A stretch of 64,000 nucleotides of DNA from assembly GCA_001766655.1 (NCBI GenBank), contig MJCC01000003.1:1068480-1132479 (forward strand), read 5' to 3'. This document shows, in pieces, positions 38,021 to 46,392 of the stretch. The notes beneath the pieces are model-generated. The model saw nothing but the letters and a program-made list of their open reading frames with translations. It made no database searches and was not told where the DNA came from. Position 1 is the first letter of the stretch; each line of letters opens with the position of its first letter. Source of the stretch: Phytomonas francai (Eukaryota > Euglenozoa > Kinetoplastea > Trypanosomatida > Trypanosomatidae). Made by a program: the position numbers and the translations under genes.

Positions 38021-40165
38021 CTACTTCTCCATCAGACGTTTTCGCGCTGCGCGAACCCACATGGCAAGTGTATCTGCCAAGACACTTTCATTAGCTAACC
38101 GATTAGCCTCTTCCACGAAATCAGGAGAAGGAGTAGCTTCTAAAGATGAATGGCAGCGAAACTGATCCCTATTAGAATCATTTTCAGGGGAAGTGAAAAA
38201 ATTTAGAAACTGTGTTCCAGCAAACATATTTCGGACTAGATGCGGCGTTCGATTTAGAATGCTTTTGATGCGAAGACTATCAGGATTATCACAGAACAAC
38301 CAAAAAGCCGTGCGCTCTTTGAGACTGCCTGTAGGAACGATGATGTTCGTGGCTAACAAGATAGGTGGGCTTTGTGTGCCGCCAAAAATCACGAGCCCGG
38401 GGTTTTCGGAAGGGAGGGACAGCAGCTGAAACAGTGAGCCATGGCAGGTCGCGAATACCAAAGGCTCGGCGTCCTCGGCCCACGGGCCTCTCGATGCCGG
38501 GGCGTCCTTCCGAAAGGAATCGTACGCGTCGTGGCGCAGACCCCTCTCGTGGAGGGCCAGGACGGTCTGGTGCAGCCGCCGAGGGCTCAAAAAGGTGCCC
38601 GGCGTCGTTTGCGCGACGGCCACGGCCGCCTGCGGCGCGGAGTCCGCGCCAGGAGAGGCGGGTCGAAGGGGGTCGGCGACGCCAAAACTGACGACCTCCC
38701 TCTGGAGTGGGAAGGTGACCCGCTGCCAGGTGCAGTCGTGGAGGAGCATCGCCCAAACGGAAGGCTCGGGGGCCCCCTCGGCGCCCTGCCCGCCGACGAG
38801 CAGCAGGGCCTCCCCGCCGCGGGGGAGCGCGGTGATGGCGGCCCCGTGGAAGGCGCGGGCCGGGACCCCGCGGCGGAGCGGCACGAAGACCTCCCGCCAG
38901 ACCCTCGTGGAGGGGTCGAGGACGTGGAGGTCGCGCAGGGGGGCGCCGGCGCGCGCGAGGCCGCCGCAGACCCACAGGCGGTCGCCGTGGGCCGTCGCGC
39001 TGTGGCCGAAGCGGGGCGCGGGCGGCACGCCGAGGGTGGGCGCCGGCCCCGCCGACCACCCCCCGCCCCCCACGCGGACGACGAGGAGGTCGAAGCGCGG
39101 GAGGGGGGCGCGGCCGTCGGGGGTGCCGCCGAGGTAGGCGAAGGCGCGGCCCGGCGCGGCGCCCGGGAGCGCCGTCAGCGTCGCGAAGAGGCGCGGCGCG
39201 ACCGGGAGGTCGAAGGGGCCGCGGAGGAGGCGGGTCGTCGTGAAGTGCGCGCCCGGGGCGCCGCCGCGGGGGCGCCGGATGAGCGTCAGGCACTCCGCGG
39301 GCCGCGAGACCGCGGCGTAGCGCGCGTGGCGGAGGGCGGTGTGGGGGCCCGCCCCCGCAGGCACAGACGAAGCCCCCCCGATCACGAAGGAAAGATGCAG
39401 CTCGAAGTCCTCCGGGTGCGCCACGCGCTCGTGAAGGTAGCCCCGCGAGGTGGCGGGGCGGCAATCGCCCTGCGCCGTCGTCGTCGGTGCCCACCCGGAA
39501 GTAAGATGGGAGGTGACCATTTCGGGCGGAAGATCCACATACACCGCGCAGTGGCCGAACCGCGGCACATGTGCTTCACGCAGGAGCTCAACATCGTCCG
39601 TCACGGCTTGAAAGGCGGGATGAGAGAGCGGCCAATTAATGAGCTCGGCCAGCGATTCATCTTCCGGAAAGGGGACGTAGTCTACCGTCTGAGATTGCCC
39701 GCCACGCAATCCCGAGGTCTGTGAAACAGACCTCAGCTCTGCCAAATGAAACTGGGAGCCAACGCTACAGTTTACCACCGCTGCTCCACCATGCCAAAGG
39801 CCATATCGCGTGTGGGAACTATTTGGTGCGTGAGAAGTAAAGGTAATGAAACTAGATCCATACCAGGCCGGAACCGTCACGTATGCGGTAGTCTGCAGAA
39901 AAAAAGGCAGTGAATGTCCACCGTGCCCGTGCTCAACCTCCCCATCTGCCTCACTTACCCTGCTTAAGCTCACTGCACTATGGCATGAGCTCGAGCATCT
40001 CCCCTCACTTTCACGAAGTGGATAATAATAAATGGGGCGATCATTCGTATAATCGAAATCACACTCGTCCTCACTATCACACGGATCGTCTCGTTGGCGA
40101 TAAAAACGTCGGCGTTGCTCCCCGGAAGGAAATCCCTGATAGCCGTATTCAAACCAACTCCGCAT
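38021..40165 (-). CDS. Kelch-repeat beta-propeller protein
   Basis: 714 residues, ATG start. From about residue 190 to 500 there are kelch-like units: FGHCAVYVD, FVIGGASS, FAYLGGTPDG, RFGHSATAHGDRLWVCGGLA followed by DLHVLDPSTRVWREV, and FHGAAI followed by LLLVGGQG. The Gly-Gly pairs and spaced Tyr/Trp are the kelch consensus. A C-terminal segment (about 560-714) outside the propeller is helical with no recognised domain. Kelch propellers are protein-binding platforms, in some cases substrate adaptors for cullin ligases; two cullins are encoded 4-8 kb upstream, but that link is only positional. Base composition swings from about 35% G+C at both ends to about 80% in the propeller (38,440-39,500). 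Confidence 0.8.
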   Translation of the reverse strand: MRSWFEYGYQGFPSGEQRRRFYRQRDDPCDSEDECDFDYTNDRPIYYYPLRESEGRCSSSCHSAVSLSRVSEADGEVEHGHGGHSLPFFLQTTAYVTVPAWYGSSFITFTSHAPNSSHTRYGLWHGGAAVVNCSVGSQFHLAELRSVSQTSGLRGGQSQTVDYVPFPEDESLAELINWPLSHPAFQAVTDDVELLREAHVPRFGHCAVYVDLPPEMVTSHLTSGWAPTTTAQGDCRPATSRGYLHERVAHPEDFELHLSFVIGGASSVPAGAGPHTALRHARYAAVSRPAECLTLIRRPRGGAPGAHFTTTRLLRGPFDLPVAPRLFATLTALPGAAPGRAFAYLGGTPDGRAPLPRFDLLVVRVGGGGWSAGPAPTLGVPPAPRFGHSATAHGDRLWVCGGLARAGAPLRDLHVLDPSTRVWREVFVPLRRGVPARAFHGAAITALPRGGEALLLVGGQGAEGAPEPSVWAMLLHDCTWQRVTFPLQREVVSFGVADPLRPASPGADSAPQAAVAVAQTTPGTFLSPRRLHQTVLALHERGLRHDAYDSFRKDAPASRGPWAEDAEPLVFATCHGSLFQLLSLPSENPGLVIFGGTQSPPILLATNIIVPTGSLKERTAFWLFCDNPDSLRIKSILNRTPHLVRNMFAGTQFLNFFTSPENDSNRDQFRCHSSLEATPSPDFVEEANRLANESVLADTLAMWVRAARKRLMEK

Positions 40166-40550
40166 TAATCTGCAGAGTTGATAAAGAAAATGAGGAAAAG
40201 CCCAATAGTTGGTCTTTCATAAAGAATGCTTTGCTGTGAGTATGATTCTCCTTAGCTGCTTACTTGTCCTCGTGGTGCTACCGTAAGCTGTGTCAAAATA
40301 AAGTTGATAATATACATGGGAAAGAAGACAGCAAATTTTCAATTCAAATGCGATGCATATAAAACCTAACGATATCCACACCTCCACTTCCCTTCCTCCC
40401 ACTAAACTACCGTCTTCCTTGCCTTCCATGGGATATGCATATGTTTTTAAAGCCAGATAAATCGAAAAAAATACAGGAATTGCCATGTAGAAATTCTATA
40501 TGCGAAAAAAAGGCTGGGACTGAAGGAGAAAGAGGAGCAAAGTAACTAAG
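40166..40550. other. Intergenic region between MutY and the kelch gene
   Basis: About 385 bases. An 89-codon ATG frame (40,217-40,486, minus) fills most of it, but it shows no recognisable domain and overlaps the expected processing signals, so it is not called as a gene. Confidence 0.55.
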
Positions 40551-41960
40551 TTATTTTTTTAGTTTCCTTTTCTTCAATCCGTTGTCATGTGGCTCCAGAC
40601 GTTGCACAACTTGGCAAGCAGTGTGTAGGACCTTTAAAAGAAGCCGACTAGAGCCAACAGATCTAAGTTTATCTATGGGAAGAACAAATATCGAGGCGCG
40701 AGAATTCTCGCACCCCTTTGCCTTATCTAAACCATCCGCTAAGCGATCAATAAGGTCATTTTCATCGATGCAGTTGGAAAGTTGGTTTTGGCATTTTCTG
40801 CTCCATCTAGCGTGATACACGCAGATCGTCATCCGAATATGGGAAAAAATATGGACAACTTTACCAGCTTTACACAGAGAAGGGCTTGCAGAAGTATCCT
40901 TCTTTCCTACGCATGAAAGAACTGCCAAGGCTTCAGCTTCCTTAAAAAAATGTTGAGTGTCATCGCACATACTGCTACTGAGGGTGAGAGAGGGGAATTC
41001 CAGCATCCCGCCAAGTAACCCGTTTGGAGGGCGCTGCACCAACACAAATAGACTCGTTTTGTGGTCTGCGCTTTCGAACTCGTGAATTACCGTTAGAACT
41101 TCCTCTACGCGTTTAGGGGCGGATGACCCATGGAGAGGAATAACACCTTCAATAGCGGGAATTTCCTTGTTTTGATATGCGAAACACGCCACGCACTGGT
41201 CACGCAGCGGGCAATTACTGCACGACGGTGGTCCATTTGGTCTACAAATAGATGCACCTAATTCCATTAAGCCCTGATTCAAGTCTCCAGGAAAAGCACA
41301 AACGGCCTTTTCACCACCTCGCATTAACTGTTGTCCCCATAAGTGTGCAGTTTTTAAGTTTTTTTGAGCTTTGGGATCCATTTGTCGTTCTCCCCTTAGT
41401 CGACACAGCACCCGAAATACATTGCCATCCACCGACGTAGCGGTTTCTCCATAGCAAATTGATGCAATTGCTGCTGCTGTGTATGGCCCAATTCCAGGGA
41501 CTTTCAGCAGCTCAGCTGAGGACTTTGGCAAGGTTACAGGCCCTGGTGTCTCATTCTTCGTATGCTCATTAACGAGGTATTGGGCACCCTTCCTGAGATA
41601 GCTTGCCCGACGATAGTAACCCATCCCAGACCACACACACCGCACCTCGTCCTCGGTGGAGCTGGCCAATACCTCAATTGTAGGGAACTTGCTCATCCAT
41701 TGGTTGAAATACTTGATCACGGTGCCCATTTGTGTCTGCTGCGACATGACCTCCGATACCCAAATCTTGTACGGATCGCATGGCGCGAACGATTTCGCCT
41801 CATCATCAGTGTAAGGCCTCCATGGCAAGTCCTTACGCTGATTCTGTCGCCACCAAGTGATGGTGTTATCTTGGATGAGTTTGAAGAAATCCGCCGTGGC
41901 AACTTCCCCATGGGGTGTTTTCCAATCAGAAGGTAGGGAAATTAACTTGGGTGGTGTCAT
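40551..41960 (-). CDS. MUTYH: A/G-specific adenine DNA glycosylase MutY
   Basis: 469 residues from the ATG at 41,960 (MTPPKL). An upstream in-frame ATG at 42,152 would add 64 residues that read like translated pyrimidine tract, and an AG acceptor lies between them. MutY removes adenine mispaired with 8-oxoguanine. Visible: IWVSEVMSQQTQM with the catalytic Glu, helix-hairpin-helix VPGIGPYTAAAI, catalytic Asp in SVDGNVFRVLCR. The iron-sulfur ligands are CRPNGPPSCSNCPLRDQC, spaced C-x7-C-x2-C-x5-C, one residue longer than the usual x6. The C-terminal part has the 8-oxoG-recognising Nudix-like segment (VQRPPNGLLGGMLEFP). No clear mitochondrial presequence with this start. Confidence 0.93.
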   Translation of the reverse strand: MTPPKLISLPSDWKTPHGEVATADFFKLIQDNTITWWRQNQRKDLPWRPYTDDEAKSFAPCDPYKIWVSEVMSQQTQMGTVIKYFNQWMSKFPTIEVLASSTEDEVRCVWSGMGYYRRASYLRKGAQYLVNEHTKNETPGPVTLPKSSAELLKVPGIGPYTAAAIASICYGETATSVDGNVFRVLCRLRGERQMDPKAQKNLKTAHLWGQQLMRGGEKAVCAFPGDLNQGLMELGASICRPNGPPSCSNCPLRDQCVACFAYQNKEIPAIEGVIPLHGSSAPKRVEEVLTVIHEFESADHKTSLFVLVQRPPNGLLGGMLEFPSLTLSSSMCDDTQHFFKEAEALAVLSCVGKKDTSASPSLCKAGKVVHIFSHIRMTICVYHARWSRKCQNQLSNCIDENDLIDRLADGLDKAKGCENSRASIFVLPIDKLRSVGSSRLLLKVLHTACQVVQRLEPHDNGLKKRKLKK

Positions 41961-42208
41961 TTCAAAGGAAAGATTCACTAAATAATAAATTTTTGTGAAA
42001 TAGAGAACCGAGGAAATAGCACCAAAATGGTCTATCAAATAGAAAAGAAACAAATAAACACACGTAGTCATACTGTTTAGGTACCAAAATATGTGATCAA
42101 AGAAGAGGTTGTTGTTGTTTTTGGGGTCGTGAAATCCACTTTTTACATACATAGTTATTCAGGAAATGAGGCAGGAAGGGAAAAATATGATTCGATGTGG
42201 TACTCTTT

Positions 42209-42481
42209 CTAAGAGGACTTGAATAGCAGGATGCCAACCTGACCTATATAAAAGTAGATGTAATGGTTTTCCTCATGCGTTACATAACTCCCAAAGTTGC
42301 GTCCGACAAAGCAATTCCACGTAGGCCCATATTTGTTGTCAAACTCATCTTTGATTAAGGCTGCAACCTCCTGCTCATTGTTCCCCTTAGTCAGGCTCTC
42401 CTGGGCGCACTGGATGGCATGGCTCACCATGCTCTTTTTCATGTCAATCAGCTTGATTGTTGCATTGGCTACTTGTGCCAT
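42209..42481 (-). CDS. DYNLL1: Dynein light chain LC8
   Basis: 90 residues, ATG start, full length for the family. The sequence follows human LC8 throughout: the helix [18 protein letters not shown], then [20 protein letters not shown], then [19 protein letters not shown] and ILLFKSS. LC8 is a homodimeric hub subunit of dyneins and intraflagellar transport motors, and also binds many other partners. It fits the flagellar theme of several genes in the plus-strand unit. Confidence 0.96.
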   Translation of the reverse strand: MAQVANATIKLIDMKKSMVSHAIQCAQESLTKGNNEQEVAALIKDEFDNKYGPTWNCFVGRNFGSYVTHEENHYIYFYIGQVGILLFKSS

Positions 42482-43767
42482 TGCTGGGCAATTAAAATAT
42501 CTATTTTAACCCTTCTTTTATTAGCCTTTGATATGATCAATAGAGCTTTGAAATCAGAAAAAAAAATGTGTCTGAATATTGTATAGAGTAGGCCTTTCTG
42601 TAGTTGGAAAATAGGAAAGGTCTATACGAGTTGGGGAATCTGTGGAAAGAGTCCTTCGACTATGCATCTAGACCTTTGTTTCTCTTTTTATAAACGGAAA
42701 TATTTTTACCAAACATTGTTGTTAAAAGGTTGCAAAATAACCCATCCCAGAAGTGAATTCGGGTATATGTATAATTTTGAAAAGCATCACGCTTGCAAAG
42801 ATTTAAGTTCTCATAACTAATTTCTTCATGCAAAGTCCCTTGTCACTATCCTTATACAGTAAAATACTCTATCTGTGTTCATATTATACTCGAAAAAGGA
42901 TCATTAGTCTGATAAAAATAAAAAATACAATTAAAACTAAACTATCGATATTTTACTCATACCAGTATACTAAAATCGAAACTTTTATTCAAGTTTTGTG
43001 GTAGACTGATTGTATTTAGTGTTGAATGGTAAGGAATCCCTCCGCGTCCATTGCGTACAAAAAGTGAAAAGGTGAACTATGTGACCAATAGGAAGATAAA
43101 CTAATTTAGTTCATAAGGAAATGGAAATATATGGTAAGATTACCATACTACGGGTTAAATGTTGCTCAAATGAACAGTACACCAAATTCCACTGGACGGT
43201 TGCACCTTTTTGATATTTTCATATTGGTGTAAGAACTTTTCGAAGGCTATAAACAGGTAGTTTGGTAGCACGTGCCCTAAATACATACTCTGGTGTCAGT
43301 TAAAAAGAACCCCTTGAGTATGTTTTAAAAAATTGAACATAATGAGCAAGACCTTGTATTCTTGACGCTTTACTTTTAAAATCAGAGAAGCCGTCATTTA
43401 TGCTGATCAGCTTTCATTCGTTCATTTTTACAAAATCTCTCGGGAAATACGTGCAGTATCTTCCTTTTTTCCCTCGAAAAGGACCTTGCGTTTAAAAACA
43501 ATCAATTTGTATAAATATTTAGCAAACAACAAGTAACCTTTCGCAAAATCTTGATTTATATGTTCAAATAAATTTCGAAGAAAGGTACATTGGAAGAAAC
43601 ATAGACAATGAAAAGCAACTGGTCTTTAAAGAATGCAACTACTGTACCCTTTCTCTTGATAACTTTTTCGAGAGCAGGAAGACAAAATTTATCCGGGACC
43701 TTCACATCGCCAATAATAATACTTAATAACACAGGCTAAATAATTTAAAAAATGTTCCTTGCAAGCA
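42482..43767. other. Intergenic region between cullin A and LC8
   Basis: About 1.29 kb of AT-rich sequence without long frames, repeats or recognisable RNA genes. It is longer than most spacers in this array. Confidence 0.65.
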
Positions 43768-46173
43768 TCAAGGAATAAGTTTGAAGCATTTGTACGAGTC
43801 ACGCTCAATGAAGCCGCGAGCAAGAATACTTTCCAATCTTTTCTTTAATTCGGATACGCTCATCTGCGACGGGTGAAAAATAGCATTCAAATGTTGAAGA
43901 AGATGATCTAGGGTCTGCGGCCCCTTATTTTTGAGTAATTGAACAATACGGCTCTCGATGGCATGCGAGCTAAGTTGTAACTTTGGGTGTGCAGTGTTAT
44001 TCATATTGCAATTATCAAGCAAAATAAGTGGTTCTCGGAAAGTGTCGGGTATTAAATTTAAATCTTTTGAGAAGTCGATTTTCCTAAAAGATCCAACTCG
44101 TATGTCAGAAATGGCCTCTAAGGGATAGACACTTTGCAGAATCGTCTTTTTAACGAATGGATCCAAAGCAGAGCTACACTCAGATTCAGAGCAGCCAATC
44201 TCTTCACACAGATCACTCAGCTTCCACTTATCTTTCGTGTTAAAACGCAATGCCATACGCAGTTGCAGCAAAGATACACGCAGGCGAAATGAGGGTCTAT
44301 AGGGAAAGTTTACAACTAATATCGCGGATGAAAATCCTGCCGATAATTTAATTTCGTCTCTATAATGTTTTTGCATGGCCTCTTGGTAGCCTTGCTGTAC
44401 TATTTCTTGCAAAGAATTTGATAGCCTGGCGTCGATTGTTGGTGATGGTGGCCAGATCCCCTCAGAAATCATGATTGGTGAGACGGCTATCCCATCCTTT
44501 ACGTAGCTTTTTAGACTAGCAGCCTCAGCATCGATGTCCTTAACCATACTTCGGCAGAAGAACAAAATTTGGTTATGCTGAACTTGGGCCAACAAATTAA
44601 GAACTATCTTTTCACGAGATAAATCATACGCTTCAAATAATAATCTTCGAGCAAGATGATTTTGGTACTCGATCAGAAAGGCTTCCTTCACCGAAGGCTC
44701 GACATCAGGTAAGAAATAATACACGCAGACGACGTCTTCTATCGCTAAAGGAATTTCCATTTCCCCTTCAGATCTGACTAAGGCATCTGAAGAAATCGAT
44801 GCAAGACGCTTAGATAATGATTTGAAATTTACCAATTCACCGCATTCTAGAATGCTCTGCCTCATACCCTTTTCCATCGCCTCGATCATGCCTACGTTGC
44901 TGAAAAATACATCTGCGACGAGACACTTCAATTGCTTTGTGGTTGTAAGGAATGAGTGAATAATTCTACCATACATATCCCCCGCAGTTGTCATCGCTAC
45001 CCTTTCGATTTCGGTTGCGATCAACTTCGTAACGGTCTTTGTGAAGAGAGACTCAACGAAAGGAACGCCAACGTGCTCGCTCAGGGAAAGTAATTTGTAC
45101 ACGGAGAGGATCTCCTCTCGTTTGTTTCCAGAACCTTCCATCAGCCAACTCTCCAAAGGGGAGGCGTTGAAAAAGAGTTCGTGTTGGTCTACGAAAACAT
45201 CCACAAGTCGGTCAAGAGTGACACGCTTCGATAAAAGATAATGTCTAGCCTGTTCGATCTCTTTTTCGATCATCTTTAGGCTTCTAATTGAGTACTCATA
45301 AATTCCAAGGCATTGCAGCCGTTCTGACACCGCAGTGTAATAATTACACATTTCAGTGATGTAGCCGTCCTCAATAATTTTCCTATAGAATTCTGGGTTT
45401 GGTAGCATTACCAACGCATCTCTTACCTCGCTCACGTACGAGGCTCTATCACGTGGATCGGAATTGGCAGCTTTTGTATCGCTCACTAATCCACACACCT
45501 TGGAAGAACGTAGAGGGTCGTGTGATTCAACAGGAAGGGAGGAACACTTTTCGAGTTCTAAACTGTCTTCATTGTACCTGCTCTTAGTCGCTAAGTTCAA
45601 CAATTCATGATAAAGATATTCTTGAATTTCCTCAGTAAGAATAATATCTGACCATTCCAGTAATGCAGCCTCCTCGGGATTTTTAAGTTCATTTTTGAAG
45701 TGTTCTATCGAGTTACAGGCCTGAAGAAGGGAAGAAAATATCGCCTTCAGATTCACAACGCATACTAAGAAAACCCTCCACTGTTGGACATACAACTCAA
45801 TAATGGAACCTTGTGAAGCTAGACAAGAGTGAAACTTCGGTAAAACCTTGTCTATCAAATGCTGTTTAATCATTCCTTTCATTTTTTCATGTATGACATA
45901 TATTTGCTGCCCCTCCATAATCTGAGCACACTCCGGAATAGCATTGTGCACATTTAAGCATGGGTGGGAAACAAGATGGTAGACAAGGATATAGGCGATC
46001 GTAATGTCGTCTACCATCGCCTGAGGAGATGCGACTTCTTCAGACAGGCTCCGCGCAAAGACTTTCTTGCATATCGCCATCACGTGCTCACAAGTCACCA
46101 CAAAATCGAGTGGGGTAGAGACATTATCAATCAAGAGGCTATCGATTACTTGCAAGGAAGACTTTCCGTACAT
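43768..46173 (-). CDS. Cullin family protein, copy A
   Basis: 801 residues, ATG start. Cullins scaffold RING ubiquitin ligases: the N-terminal helical repeats hold the substrate adaptor and the C-terminal half recruits Rbx1. The C-terminus gives the assignment. After a cullin-homology region (VNFPYRPSFRLRVSLLQLRMALRFN, KWKLSDLCEEIGCSESE) comes the winged-helix neddylation domain, RIVQLLKNKGPQTLDHLL, with a Lys at the NEDD8 site. The family usually ends in YLA; here it ends CFKLIP. The N-terminal half is highly diverged. It lies immediately downstream of a second cullin of almost the same length, so a tandem duplication is likely. Confidence 0.85.
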   Translation of the reverse strand: MYGKSSLQVIDSLLIDNVSTPLDFVVTCEHVMAICKKVFARSLSEEVASPQAMVDDITIAYILVYHLVSHPCLNVHNAIPECAQIMEGQQIYVIHEKMKGMIKQHLIDKVLPKFHSCLASQGSIIELYVQQWRVFLVCVVNLKAIFSSLLQACNSIEHFKNELKNPEEAALLEWSDIILTEEIQEYLYHELLNLATKSRYNEDSLELEKCSSLPVESHDPLRSSKVCGLVSDTKAANSDPRDRASYVSEVRDALVMLPNPEFYRKIIEDGYITEMCNYYTAVSERLQCLGIYEYSIRSLKMIEKEIEQARHYLLSKRVTLDRLVDVFVDQHELFFNASPLESWLMEGSGNKREEILSVYKLLSLSEHVGVPFVESLFTKTVTKLIATEIERVAMTTAGDMYGRIIHSFLTTTKQLKCLVADVFFSNVGMIEAMEKGMRQSILECGELVNFKSLSKRLASISSDALVRSEGEMEIPLAIEDVVCVYYFLPDVEPSVKEAFLIEYQNHLARRLLFEAYDLSREKIVLNLLAQVQHNQILFFCRSMVKDIDAEAASLKSYVKDGIAVSPIMISEGIWPPSPTIDARLSNSLQEIVQQGYQEAMQKHYRDEIKLSAGFSSAILVVNFPYRPSFRLRVSLLQLRMALRFNTKDKWKLSDLCEEIGCSESECSSALDPFVKKTILQSVYPLEAISDIRVGSFRKIDFSKDLNLIPDTFREPLILLDNCNMNNTAHPKLQLSSHAIESRIVQLLKNKGPQTLDHLLQHLNAIFHPSQMSVSELKKRLESILARGFIERDSYKCFKLIP

Positions 46174-46392
46174 ATATATATATGCTTATATTTATAATTC
46201 TATTTTATATGAGAATACAATAAAACTTTTCACAAATGATAAATATTAAAATTTCAGATTCATCATTCCAAAAAGTGCACCAAGGCACGGTTACCAGTGC
46301 AGAAAACTCACATGTATAGTTGAAGAATTAATGTAGTCTACATCCAAAACGATGAAAGCATATATATATATATATCGTTATAGATACTTCAA

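Noticed and set aside
38289..39724. Long Arg/Pro/Gly-rich frames on both strands over the kelch gene
   Set aside because: Product of the GC island; compositionally biased with no domains.
40217..40486. 89-codon minus-strand frame between MutY and kelch genes
   Set aside because: ATG start and right strand, but it fills a normal-length spacer and would leave no room for processing signals; no similarity seen.
42152..42152. Upstream ATG for MutY adding 64 residues
   Set aside because: The extension is a translated T/C-rich spacer, and AG acceptors lie between it and the ATG at 41,960.
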